Numbered from the stretch's first letter, positions 55,525-63,556 are shown. The stretch: 64,000 nt of DNA from Oceanibaculum nanhaiense (GCF_002148795.1 NZ_MPOB01000007.1:100566-164565); one strand, 5' to 3'. Program-made: numbers and translations. The notes: a model not told the origin generated them from the sequence alone.

Positions 55525-55570
55525 ATACTAAGCGCATAATGCTGCATCGCGTCAATGCACAGCTTGACGC
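55525..55570 (-). promoter_or_regulatory. candidate serC promoter with overlapping dyad
   Basis: Minus strand: TTGACG (55550-55555) with a TAGTAT-like box (55525-55530), 19 bases apart (or TTAGTA, 18 bases). An inverted repeat GCGTCAA / TTGACGC (55549-55555 and 55564-55570) overlaps the -35 box. A further dyad CCTGTAA / TTACAGG lies at 55581-55601. The dyads look like operator sites for an unidentified regulator. Confidence 0.4.
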
Positions 55571-55722
55571 AGGGGGCATGCCTGTAAACAGCGCTTACAG
55601 GCCAGCATTTCCGCCGCTTTCACCCTGCGGAAAGAGTTTCCGCCACGCAGAAGGGGGAGGGGGTGTGTTTCCCCTCAGAACCGTTTTGGAAAAGCGATGC
55701 TCGCATGAGCCACCACTCCAAC

Positions 55723-55822
55723 CGTCATTCCCGGGCTTGTCCCGGGAATCCAGGCTTCAGCTTACTCGACCGATATCCAGCACGCGGAAGCCTGGACCCC
55801 CGCAACAAGTGCGGGGGTGACG
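55723..55822. repeat. palindromic intergenic repeat (100 bp), CGTCA...TGACG family
   Basis: Outer arms CGTCA (55723) and TGACG (to 55822) enclose three inverted repeats: TTCCCGGG/CCCGGGAA, CCAGGCTTC/GAAGCCTGG and CCCCCGC/GCGGGGG, giving a cruciform-like or branched RNA fold. The gap between serC and the MFS gene (55476-55958) otherwise holds the serC regulatory region and nothing that I recognise. Confidence 0.8.
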
Positions 55823-55958
55823 GGTTGAGATGAATCGGCCACCAGCATCCCAAAGCCAGCATCCCTCATAAAGGCGACAGCGCCCGCCGTTCCCGGTTGC
55901 ATCCGCCGCCGATATGCCGCATGCAGGCACAAGGTGAGGAAAGCCAGGGGGCCGGCCA

Positions 55959-57197
55959 ATGTTCGGCATGCTGAAATCGGTCGCGGCGCTGCTGGTCAGT
56001 GTCGCCCTGCTGCTGCTGGCGAACGGGCTGTTCTCCACGCTGCTGGCGGTACGTATGGCGACGGAAGGCTTCTCCATCGGCCTGGCCGGCGTGGTCGGGG
56101 CGGCCTATTTCGCCGGGCTGATGCTGGGCAGCCTGATCGCCCACAAGCTGGTCGAGCGGGTCGGCCATATCCGCACCTTCGCCGCGCTGGCCTCGCTGAT
56201 CTCCGCCTTTGCCATGCTGCACGCGATTTTCGTCGATCCGCTGGTCTGGGCGGTGTTGCGCGGGCTGACCGGCATCTGCATGGCCGGTGTCTTTGTGGTC
56301 ACGGAAAGCTGGCTGAACGGCGCGGCGACCAACCAGAATCGCGGTCAGATGCTCTCCGCCTATCTGATCACCACCTATCTGGCGCTGGGCCTCGGCCAGT
56401 TCCTGCTGACGCTTTACGACCCGGCCAGTTTCGTGCTGTTCAGCCTGGCCTCTATCCTGTTCTCGATTTCGCTGGTGCCGCTGGCGCTGGACCGTCAGGC
56501 GAACCCGACGCCGGTGCAGCCCACCCTGTTCAGCTTCGCCAAGCTGTACCGGATATCGCCGCTGGGTGTCGTCGGCTGTCTGGCCAGCGGCGTGCTGACC
56601 GGCGCCTTCTACGGGCTGGGGCCGATCTTCGCGTCCGAGATGGGGCTGTCGCTGGCCGGCATCTCCGCTTTCATGAGCGCCACCATCCTGGGCGGGCTGG
56701 TGCTGCAATGGCCGGTCGGCAAGCTGTCCGACCGGTTCGACCGCCGCAGCGTCATGGTCGCGGTGCTGGTCGCCGCCGCGCTGGTCAGCCTCGCGGTCGT
56801 GCCGGCGCTGGGCTTGTCTTTCGAGCTGCTGCTGGTGGTGGCGGCCCTACAGGGCGGCCTCAGCTTCGTGGTCTATCCGCTGAGCGTCGCCCACACCAAC
56901 GATCACATCTCCGCCGACGATCTGGTGCCGGCCTCGGCCGGCCTGCTGATCGCCTATGGCGCGGGGGCGGTGATCGGGCCGCTGGGCGCGTCGCAGGCGA
57001 TGGAACGGATCGGGCCGGAAGCGCTGTATTACACGCTGGCGCTGACCTCGGTTCTGGTTGCCGGGTTCGGCCTTTACCGCATGACCCGCCGGGCCGCACC
57101 GACGGTGGAGGAGCAGGGGCCGTTCGTGCCGCTGACCCGGATGACCGGCATGGCGTCGGAACTCGATCCGCGCGGCGAGGAAGACGCCGCCGGCTGA
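55959..57197 (+). CDS. MFS transporter
   Basis: A 412-residue, 12-helix major facilitator protein of the YcaD-like type. The early segment FSTLLAVRMATEGFSIGLAG and GLMLGSLIAHKLVERVGHIR (MFS motif A region) are clear, followed by RGLTGICMAGVFVVTESWLN. The cytoplasmic loop repeats as LQWPVGKLSDRFDRRSVMVA in the second half. The substrate is unknown. It starts 136 bases after the repeat element. The last 30 residues are a hydrophilic tail. Confidence 0.85.
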   Translation: MFGMLKSVAALLVSVALLLLANGLFSTLLAVRMATEGFSIGLAGVVGAAYFAGLMLGSLIAHKLVERVGHIRTFAALASLISAFAMLHAIFVDPLVWAVLRGLTGICMAGVFVVTESWLNGAATNQNRGQMLSAYLITTYLALGLGQFLLTLYDPASFVLFSLASILFSISLVPLALDRQANPTPVQPTLFSFAKLYRISPLGVVGCLASGVLTGAFYGLGPIFASEMGLSLAGISAFMSATILGGLVLQWPVGKLSDRFDRRSVMVAVLVAAALVSLAVVPALGLSFELLLVVAALQGGLSFVVYPLSVAHTNDHISADDLVPASAGLLIAYGAGAVIGPLGASQAMERIGPEALYYTLALTSVLVAGFGLYRMTRRAAPTVEEQGPFVPLTRMTGMASELDPRGEEDAAG

Positions 57198-57199
57198 AA

Positions 57200-57724
57200 T
57201 CAGGTGAGCGCCTCGATATCGTCCGCCGACAGATTGCCCGGCACCACGGTGATCGGGATGCGCATCTTGCCGGCGATCTTGCCGATCATATGGCTGACCA
57301 GCGGTCCCGGCCCGTCCGGCCCGATGCTGGCGGCCAGCACCAGGATGGAGATGCCGGGCTCCTCGTCGATCAGTTGCAGGATCTGCTCCCGCCGCCGCCC
57401 TTCGCGGATATACACGACGGGAATCTTGCCGGTGATCGCCGCCGCCTGGTCGGAGCAACGCCCGACATTTTCCTCCGCTTCCTGGCGCTTCTCCTCGCGG
57501 ATCAGGTCGCCGACCGACATCCAGGGTTCGATATCCTCCGGCTCGATGACATAGAGCAGGGCCAGCCGGCCGCGCGAATTGCGCGCGCGGTGGGCGGCAT
57601 AGCGCAGCGCTGCCGCCATTTCCGGCGTGTCGTCCACGATAACCAGGAAGACGCGTTCTTGCTGCTTGGCGGGCATGTCGTCCCCCATGTCGCTCCCGGA
57701 GTCGGTTTCTGGCGTATCGGTCAT
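57200..57724 (-). CDS. universal stress protein (UspA family)
   Basis: A 174-residue single UspA domain (about residues 20-165). VFLVIVDDTPEMAAALRYAA is the first strand and helix, LALLYVIEPEDIEPW the second strand, and SILVLAASIGPDGPGPLVSH with MRIPITVVPGNL the C-terminal part. The Gly-rich ATP loop is only partly conserved. The ATG at 57724 is chosen; it lies 5 bases past the TIGR02186 stop codon and an in-frame upstream ATG would overlap it. Last gene of an operon-like set with TIGR02186 and TauE/SafE. Confidence 0.78.
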   Translation of the reverse strand: MTDTPETDSGSDMGDDMPAKQQERVFLVIVDDTPEMAAALRYAAHRARNSRGRLALLYVIEPEDIEPWMSVGDLIREEKRQEAEENVGRCSDQAAAITGKIPVVYIREGRRREQILQLIDEEPGISILVLAASIGPDGPGPLVSHMIGKIAGKMRIPITVVPGNLSADDIEALT

Positions 57725-57729
57725 CCTCG

Positions 57730-58503
57730 TCAGCTCTTTCTGAAGACCAGTGAGGCGAGCCATCCTGCCACTACCGCGATGATGACGGCAATCGCGCCGT
57801 AGGCGGCCGAGTGATTGTAGGCGAATTCATAGACATCGGCACCGAAGCCGGCCTTGCTGACCAGCAGCGGCGTGGTCTGGGCGCTGACCACCTCCTGCTC
57901 GCGGATCAGATAGACGGTCACCGTATAGGTGCCGGTCGGTACGTTGGAGGGCAGGAACAGCCGGGTGCGGAACAGGGTGCGGCCAACGAATCCGACCTGC
58001 CCCACTGTTGGCGGATACAGTCCCCTTGCCTGCTTGCGGCGGATCAGCGCGGCGCGGAAATCGGCTTCGTCCGTGGCCGTCAGGGATTCCCCCTCGGCCA
58101 GTGGCAGGCGCAGATTGCCGGTGCCGATCTCCAGCCGGGCCCGCACCGCCGCATTGGCGATTTCCTCCAGCGGGCGGCTGCTGGCGATGGCGTAGAAGGC
58201 GGGCACATCGGTAAAGCCGACGGAGCGCGTGTTCAGCCAGATGCCCAGCAGCTTGTCCTTGCGCCGGACGAGCACCTCCTGCGTCGGGCCGGTCACCGCG
58301 ACCACCACATCGCCCTCGCCCTCGATGGCGCCGAACAACAGCACCTCGGTGCCGGTGAAGCCGGCGGTGATCGCCACCAGATGGTTCGACAGGTCGGCGA
58401 CCAGCTCCTGCGCCGAGGCGCGTCCGGCCGGCAGCAGCAGGATCAGCGCCAGCAATATCGGCCCGATGGGCGCCGGCAGGCGGCTTGCCGCGGCGCCGCT
58501 CAT
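57730..58503 (-). CDS. TIGR02186 family membrane-anchored protein
   Basis: A 257-residue protein of the alphaproteobacterial TIGR02186 family. An N-terminal signal (APIGPILLALILLLPAGRAS) leads into a periplasmic beta-rich domain (VADLSNHLVAITAGFTGTEV, LLGIWLNTRSVGFTDVPAFY) and one C-terminal membrane helix (YGAIAVIIAVVAGWLASLVF). Its function is unknown. It overlaps the sulfite exporter gene (ATGA), so it is probably part of the same export system. Confidence 0.85.
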   Translation of the reverse strand: MSGAAASRLPAPIGPILLALILLLPAGRASAQELVADLSNHLVAITAGFTGTEVLLFGAIEGEGDVVVAVTGPTQEVLVRRKDKLLGIWLNTRSVGFTDVPAFYAIASSRPLEEIANAAVRARLEIGTGNLRLPLAEGESLTATDEADFRAALIRRKQARGLYPPTVGQVGFVGRTLFRTRLFLPSNVPTGTYTVTVYLIREQEVVSAQTTPLLVSKAGFGADVYEFAYNHSAAYGAIAVIIAVVAGWLASLVFRKS

Positions 58504-59420
58504 GGCCGCCCCGGGAATTGCAGCGAGAAGAAATCGTCCGGCACCACCACCAGGTCGAACAGCAGCTTGCCGCAGACCACCAGCACCAGCAGCGCCAGCA
58601 GGGCGCGCAGCTGCTCGCCGCGCAGGGCGGCGCCGAAGCGCGCGCCGGTCTGTGCGCCCAGCACGCCACCGGCCAGCAGCAGTAGCGCCAGGAACACGTC
58701 CACCGTCTGGTTCTGGTAGGCCTGCAGGAAGGTCACGTTGGCGGTGACGAAGATGACCTGGAACAGCGAGGTGCCGACCACGATCGCCGTCGGCATGCCC
58801 AGCAGATAGATCATGGCCGGCATCAGCATGAAGCTGCCGCCGACACCCATGATCGCCGACAGGATGCCGACCAGCGCGCCGATGGCGAAGGGCAGCAGTG
58901 CGCTGATATAGAGCTTGGACTGGCGGAACCGCATCTTCAGCGGCAGGCCATGCAGCCAGTTATGTTCGTGCAGCTTGCCGCGCCGGGCGACGCCGCGGCG
59001 GCGGCGCAGGATGGCGCGCAGCGATTCCTGCAGCATCAGCAGCCCGACAATGCCGAGCAGGAAGACGTAGAGCAGCGAGATGATGAGGTCGATCTGGCCG
59101 AGAGTCTGCAGCCAGCTGAACACCCAGACGCCGATGGTCGAGCCGAAGATGCCGCCGGCCAGCAGCACAGCGCCCATCTTGAAATCGACGTTCTTGCGCC
59201 GCCATTGCGCGATCACTCCGGAGACCGAGGCGGCGACGATCTGGTTGGCCTGGGTGCCGACAGCGACGGCCGGCGGGATGCCGATGAAGATCAGCAGCGG
59301 CGTCATCAGGAATCCGCCGCCAACGCCGAAAACGCCTGACAGGAACCCCACCACCCAACCCATCCCGAGAATCAGGACGACGTTCACCGACATTTCGGCG
59401 ATGGGCAGGTAAACATACAT
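58500..59420 (-). CDS. sulfite exporter TauE/SafE family protein
   Basis: A 306-residue membrane protein with about eight to nine helices and the two TauE/SafE repeats: GVFGVGGGFLMTPLLIFIGI (first) and SAIMGVGGSFMLMPAMIYLL (second), each with the glycine-rich core. These export sulfite, sulfoacetate or other oxyanions. The central charged loop (about 138-165, RRRRGVARRGKLHEHN) is cytoplasmic. First gene of a run with TIGR02186 and UspA; a rhodanese and ArsR follow in the sulfur neighbourhood. Confidence 0.88.
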   Translation of the reverse strand: MYVYLPIAEMSVNVVLILGMGWVVGFLSGVFGVGGGFLMTPLLIFIGIPPAVAVGTQANQIVAASVSGVIAQWRRKNVDFKMGAVLLAGGIFGSTIGVWVFSWLQTLGQIDLIISLLYVFLLGIVGLLMLQESLRAILRRRRGVARRGKLHEHNWLHGLPLKMRFRQSKLYISALLPFAIGALVGILSAIMGVGGSFMLMPAMIYLLGMPTAIVVGTSLFQVIFVTANVTFLQAYQNQTVDVFLALLLLAGGVLGAQTGARFGAALRGEQLRALLALLVLVVCGKLLFDLVVVPDDFFSLQFPGRP

Positions 59421-59541
59421 GGTCGCGTGGGCCGCCAGGGTAAGGACGCGCGCCGATCAAAGGCGCTTATACTGTGGCGCTAACCAGACCGGTACGCAAT
59501 GGATAGTATTGGTACAGTGGTATTTTTACCGCCTTGCCCGT

Positions 59542-59880
59542 TTAGCCCTGCTCAATCGGCAGCCCGGCCTGTGCCCAGGCAAGGATACCGCCACCCAGCC
59601 GGTGGATCGGTGCATCCTTGGGTGCCAGGCCGGAGGCCGCGAGCAATTCGGCGGCCGCCCCGCAACGCACGCCGCTGCGGCAATGGAACACCAGTTTCTT
59701 GCCGGGCGGCACCTCAACTGACGCCGGGTCGAAGCCCGACAAGGGCAACAGCACGGCACCGGGAATGCGGGCCTGCGCCCATTCCTGCGGCTCGCGCACA
59801 TCGATCAGCACCGCCTCGCCGCGCACCATCCAGTCATGGATGGTCGCGGGAGTCTCGATGCGGATGTCGGGAGCACTCAT
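59542..59880 (-). CDS. rhodanese-like domain protein
   Basis: A 112-residue single-domain rhodanese. The active loop HCRSGVR has the sulfur-carrying Cys at about residue 74. VLIDVREPQEWAQARIPGAV is the typical N-terminal motif. It accepts sulfane sulfur. The ATG at 59880 is chosen because the upstream in-frame part is the reverse complement of the ArsR gene. It is directly downstream of the ArsR-type regulator gene (25 bases), suggesting an operon. Confidence 0.9.
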   Translation of the reverse strand: MSAPDIRIETPATIHDWMVRGEAVLIDVREPQEWAQARIPGAVLLPLSGFDPASVEVPPGKKLVFHCRSGVRCGAAAELLAASGLAPKDAPIHRLGGGILAWAQAGLPIEQG

Positions 59881-59905
59881 GGCTGCCGTTCCGTGGTAAG
59901 GCGCG

Positions 59906-60229
59906 TCAGGCCGCGTCGGCCTGCTGCGCGGCTTCCTGCACGGGGGCAGAGTTATACAGGCCGTACAGCGTGCCGAGGATGGTCGTGACCTCCTCGGTGG
60001 AGATCGAGTAGAAGATGGTCTGTGCCGAGCGGCGGGTCTTGACCAGCCCATCGCGGCGCAACCGCGCCAGATGCTGGGACAGGGCAGACTGGCTCAGCTT
60101 CACCAGCTTCTCCAGCTCGCTGACGGACTTCTCGCCCTCGCTCGCCAGGAGATGCAGGATCAGAAGCCGGCGCTCGTTGCCCATGGCTTTGAGAACGGCG
60201 CTTGCACGTCGGGTGTTCTGCTTGAACAT
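59906..60229 (-). CDS. ArsR family transcriptional regulator (BigR-like, cysteine-free)
   Basis: A 107-residue winged-helix repressor. AVLKAMGNERRLLILHLLAS and KSVSELEKLVKLSQSALSQH, then LARLRRDGLVKTRRSAQTIF, match the BigR/SqrR/YgaV branch. Those homologs sense persulfide with two cysteines, but this protein has no cysteine at all. Metal-binding ArsR sites are also absent. It diverges from tusA and is followed by the rhodanese gene. Confidence 0.88.
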   Translation of the reverse strand: MFKQNTRRASAVLKAMGNERRLLILHLLASEGEKSVSELEKLVKLSQSALSQHLARLRRDGLVKTRRSAQTIFYSISTEEVTTILGTLYGLYNSAPVQEAAQQADAA

Positions 60230-60369
60230 CGCGATTTCCTAGATAAACCCTATATGGTGAGAAGCCGGTAACAGCTAGAGGGACGGCCCGCCATACCAAG
60301 CCACCGCTAAGGGTGGCGTATTGCGAACCAGTTGCTGCGCTTATCTAGTGGAAAAAACAGGAAATGCCA
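60230..60369. promoter_or_regulatory. divergent control region between arsR-type gene and tusA
   Basis: TTATCTAG occurs near both gene starts in the same relative orientation (minus 60239-60246 for the regulator, plus 60341-60348 for tusA), each followed by GGAAA-like sequence. These may be paired -10 elements (TATCTA) or operator half-sites. A small hairpin CCACCGCTAAGGGTGG (60301-60316) lies between them. Confidence 0.45.
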
Positions 60370-60624
60370 ATGAATAAGGAAGCGTGCGGCGGAGCGACGC
60401 AGGCAGTCGAGCTGGATACGACGGGTCTGAAATGCCCGCTGCCGGTGCTGAAGGCACGCAAGAAACTGCGCGAGGTGCCGCCCGGCGGGCAGCTGAAAGT
60501 GCTGGCCACGGACCCCGGCGCGATCAAGGATTTCGAGGCTTTCTGCGAGGCGACGGGCACGCGCTACCTGTCCTGGGACCAGGCCGGCGAGGTCTATACC
60601 ATCCTGTTGGAACGCCCGGCATAG
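60370..60624 (+). CDS. tusA: TusA family sulfurtransferase
   Basis: An 84-residue sulfur-relay protein. The signature CPLPVLKARKKL (CPxPxxxxK) has the sulfur-carrying Cys22. LATDPGAIKDFEAFCEATG follows as in TusA. TusA passes persulfide sulfur to tRNA thiolation and other acceptors. Two in-frame ATGs lie at 60364 and 60370; the second has AGGA 7 bases upstream and is chosen. Diverges from the ArsR-type gene, next to the rhodanese gene. Confidence 0.92.
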   Translation: MNKEACGGATQAVELDTTGLKCPLPVLKARKKLREVPPGGQLKVLATDPGAIKDFEAFCEATGTRYLSWDQAGEVYTILLERPA

Positions 60625-60739
60625 GAGCGGGGCTCATCTGCGTTTTGTGCATAGCAGCAATCGGGGCGGTTTCTTGCGGGTTTCGCGCCTGGCGGGATAG
60701 AGTGCCGCCCAATGGAAAATAATGCATAGGAAGAGGCAT

Positions 60740-61804
60740 ATGGCTGCCCACAAGATCGCGATCATCCCCGGCGACGGTATCGGCACCGAGGTGGTGCCCG
60801 AGGGGCTGAAGGTGCTGGACGCCGCCGGCCGCAAATTCGGCATCAGCTATGAATTCACCCATTTCGACTGGTCGTGCGAGCGCTACAAGGATACCGGCGA
60901 GTTCATGCCGAAGGACGGCATCCAGCAGCTCTCCGGCCATGATGCGATCTTCCTCGGCGCTGTCGGCTGGCCCGGCGTGCCCGACCATGTGTCGCTCTGG
61001 GGCCTGCTGATCCCGATCCGCCGCGAGTTCGATCAGTATGTGAATCTGCGCCCGGTCCGCCTGTTCGAGGGTGTGCGCAGCCCGCTGGCCGACCGCAAGC
61101 CCGGCGACATCGACTATTACGTCGTGCGCGAGAATTGCGAGGGCGAGTATTCCGCCATGGGTGGCCGCCACAATGCCGGCACCGAGCATGAATTCGTACT
61201 GCAGGAGACGGTGTTCACAAGGCGCGGCGTGGACCGCGTCATGAAGTTCGCCTTCGAGCTGGCGATGACTCGCGGCCGCCATGTCACCTCGGCCACCAAG
61301 TCGAACGGCATCATCCACACCATGCCGTACTGGGACGAGCGCTTCGCCGCGATGAAGCAGGCCTACCCGGAGGTGAAGACCGACCAGTTCCACATCGACA
61401 TCCTGACCGCGCATTTCGTGCAGCACCCGGACTGGTTCGACGTGGTGGTGGGCTCCAACCTGTTCGGCGACATCCTGTCCGACCTCGGCCCGGCGACCAC
61501 CGGCACCATCGCCATCGCGCCCTCGGCCAACCTGAACCCGGAAGGCAAGCACCCCTCGATGTTCGAGCCGGTGCACGGTTCCGCCCCGGATATCGCCGGC
61601 AAGGGCATCGCCAACCCGATCGGCCAGATCTGGTCCGGCGCCATGATGCTGCAGCATATGGGCCACCAGGACGCGCATGATTCCATCCTGAAGGCCATCG
61701 AGACGGTGCTGCGCGAGGGCGGGCCGAAGACGCCGGATCTGGGCGGCCAGGCCAGCACCGCCGATCTCGGCTCCGCGATTGCCGAGGTGGTGGCGTCGTC
61801 ATGA
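60740..61804 (+). CDS. tartrate dehydrogenase / isopropylmalate dehydrogenase-family decarboxylase
   Basis: A 354-residue beta-decarboxylating dehydrogenase. KIAIIPGDGIGTEVVPEGLK is the NAD-domain start; FDQYVNLRPVRLFEGV has the substrate arginines; VVGSNLFGDILSDLGPATTG carries the metal aspartates; and FEPVHGSAPDIAGKGIANP is the C-terminal part. It fits tartrate or D-malate dehydrogenase more than LeuB. The ATG at 60740 has GGAAGAGG upstream; an earlier ATG at 60722 is weaker. Overlaps the MaoC gene by 4 bases. Confidence 0.88.
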   Translation: MAAHKIAIIPGDGIGTEVVPEGLKVLDAAGRKFGISYEFTHFDWSCERYKDTGEFMPKDGIQQLSGHDAIFLGAVGWPGVPDHVSLWGLLIPIRREFDQYVNLRPVRLFEGVRSPLADRKPGDIDYYVVRENCEGEYSAMGGRHNAGTEHEFVLQETVFTRRGVDRVMKFAFELAMTRGRHVTSATKSNGIIHTMPYWDERFAAMKQAYPEVKTDQFHIDILTAHFVQHPDWFDVVVGSNLFGDILSDLGPATTGTIAIAPSANLNPEGKHPSMFEPVHGSAPDIAGKGIANPIGQIWSGAMMLQHMGHQDAHDSILKAIETVLREGGPKTPDLGGQASTADLGSAIAEVVASS

Positions 61805-62247
61805 CGATGTGGTTCGAGGATTTCGCGGTCGGCCAGCGCTTCGAGACGCCGGGCGTCACGCTGTCGGAAGCGCAGATCCTCGACTTCGCCTTCCAGTACG
61901 ACCCGCAGCCCTTCCATATCGATAGGCCGGCAGCCGAGGCCGGCCCGTTCGGCGGGCTGATCTCCAGCGGTTTCCAGACGCTGGCGGTCAGCTTCCGGCT
62001 GACCTACCAGCTGGGGCTGATCGCCGAATCCGGCATGGGCGCCTTCGGCATGGACGCGCTGCGCTGGCAGCAGCCGGTGCGGCCGGGCGACACGCTGAAG
62101 GTGGTGCTGTCGGTGCTGGAAGTGCGCGAATCCGGCTCGAAGCCGGACCGCGGCTTCGTCACCTTCGGCTACGAGACCTTCAACCAGAAGGGCGAGAAGG
62201 TGATGAGCTTCAAGGCCGCGCAGATCGTCCGCCGACGGCCGGTGTAA
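61801..62247 (+). CDS. MaoC family dehydratase
   Basis: A 148-residue hot-dog-fold protein. Core motif QILDFAFQYDPQPFHIDRPA has the Asp-His dyad of MaoC hydratases, and FGGLISSGFQTLAVSFRLTY follows. VGQRFETPGVTLSEAQ is the N-terminal strand. It overlaps the dehydrogenase gene (ATGA), so the two are coupled, perhaps in one dicarboxylate or acyl-CoA pathway; the substrate is unknown. Confidence 0.88.
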   Translation: MTMWFEDFAVGQRFETPGVTLSEAQILDFAFQYDPQPFHIDRPAAEAGPFGGLISSGFQTLAVSFRLTYQLGLIAESGMGAFGMDALRWQQPVRPGDTLKVVLSVLEVRESGSKPDRGFVTFGYETFNQKGEKVMSFKAAQIVRRRPV

Positions 62248-62284
62248 CGAGACCTTCTCCTCGCGGAAGAGGGGTTTTTAAATT

Positions 62285-62370
62285 CGTCATGGTCGGACTT
62301 GATCCGACCATCCAGCGACCGAGCGAACCGCACGGACGGCTGGACCCTCGGGTCAAGCCCGAGGGTGACG
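62285..62370. repeat. palindromic intergenic repeat (86 bp), CGTCA...TGACG family
   Basis: CGTCA at 62285 and TGACG at 62366-62370 are the outer arms. Inner pairs are GGTCGGA/TCCGACC and CCCTCGG/CCGAGGG, with a middle ATCCAG/CTGGA arm. Same layout as 55723-55822 with different arm sequences. Confidence 0.75.
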
Positions 62371-62394
62371 AAGTGGAGGATTGCCGTCCAACCA

Positions 62395-62537
62395 ACCCTC
62401 TCCCCTCGCGGGAGAGGGTGGACGCGCAGCGTCCGGGTGAGGGGGCGGCTCCGCCCGTGCGATTACCCCTCACCCAGCGCCGCCTAATTCGCTTCGCTCA
62501 TAAGGCTCCGCAACCCTCTCCCGCAAGGGGCGAGGGA
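62395..62537. repeat. composite inverted-repeat element between maoC and dusA
   Basis: About 143 bp. CCCTCTCCC/GGGAGAGGG (62396-62418), GGACGC/GCGTCC, GGGTGAGGGG (62435-62444) paired with CCCCTCACCC (62466-62475), and a closing CCCTCTCCC/GGGGCGAGGG (to 62537). No coding frame. Resembles widespread proteobacterial intergenic hairpin elements. Confidence 0.7.
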
Positions 62538-62545
62538 AAGTCTGA

Positions 62546-63556
62546 TTAATCCGCCGCGTCGGAGAAGCCTGGGGGCGAGATGGGCAGGCGCACCTTGTCG
62601 GCGGCCTCCAGGATCAGCGACGCATCGGCGCCCGGCCGGTGCGCGTTCTCCGACAGATACCGGCGGAAGGCGCGGGCACCCGGCAGCCCGTTATACAGCC
62701 CCAGAATATGCCGGGTCATGTGGGCCAGCGGCGTGCCCTCGGCCAGTTCCCGCTCGACATAGGGGATGAAGGCTTCCAGCACTTGCCGACGGCTGGGCGC
62801 GGGCGCGGATGCTGCGAAGAAGCGCCGGTCGGCCTCGGCCAGCATGTACGGCTCCTGATAGGCCGCGCGGCCTATCATCACGCCATCGACATGGGCCAGA
62901 TGCGCCGCCGCCTGGTCCAGCGTGGTCACGCCGCCATTCAGCACGATGGTCAGCTCCGGCAACTCCTGCTTCAGCCGATAGACCAGCTCGTAGCGCAGCG
63001 GCGGAATCTCGCGGTTCTCCTTCGGACTCAGCCCTTTCAGCCAGGCCTTGCGGGCATGCACGATGAAGCTGCGGCAGCCGGCATCCGCGACGGTCTCGAT
63101 AAAGCGCTTCAGGTCGGCGTAATCCTCCATCTCATCGACGCCGATGCGCGACTTCACCGTGACCGGCAGGGATGTCGCGGCGATCATCGCCTTCACGCCG
63201 GCCGCGACGGTCTCAGGCTCGGCCATCAGGCAGGCGCCGAAGCGGCCCTTCTGCACCCGGTCGCTGGGGCAGCCGCAATTCAGATTCACCTCGTCATAGC
63301 CGAAGCCCGCGACGATCTCCGCCGCGCGCGCCAGATCGTCCGCCTCCGACCCGCCCAGCTGGCAGGCGACCGGATGCTCGGCCCCGTCGAAGCGCAGCAG
63401 CCGCTGCCGGTCGCCATGCAGCACGGCACCGGTCGTCACCATCTCGGTATAGAGCAGCGCCTGCCGGCTGATGAGCCGCAGGAAGAAGCGGTCATGCCGG
63501 TCCGTCCAGTCCATCATCGGGGCGACGGAGAGCCTATGCGCGGGAACAGCCTTCAT
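62546..63556 (-). CDS. dusA: tRNA-dihydrouridine(20/20a) synthase
   Basis: DusA, 336 residues, reduces U20/U20a of tRNA with FMN and NADPH. FMN-barrel start RLSVAPMMDWTDRHDRFFLR, catalytic-Cys segment NLNCGCPSDRVQKGRFGACL, VKSRIGVDEMEDY, and VHARKAWLKGLSPKENREIP as in DusA. Only DusA, not DusB or DusC, has this DWTDRH start. Located at the start of the AT-rich end segment. Confidence 0.95.
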   Translation of the reverse strand: MKAVPAHRLSVAPMMDWTDRHDRFFLRLISRQALLYTEMVTTGAVLHGDRQRLLRFDGAEHPVACQLGGSEADDLARAAEIVAGFGYDEVNLNCGCPSDRVQKGRFGACLMAEPETVAAGVKAMIAATSLPVTVKSRIGVDEMEDYADLKRFIETVADAGCRSFIVHARKAWLKGLSPKENREIPPLRYELVYRLKQELPELTIVLNGGVTTLDQAAAHLAHVDGVMIGRAAYQEPYMLAEADRRFFAASAPAPSRRQVLEAFIPYVERELAEGTPLAHMTRHILGLYNGLPGARAFRRYLSENAHRPGADASLILEAADKVRLPISPPGFSDAAD

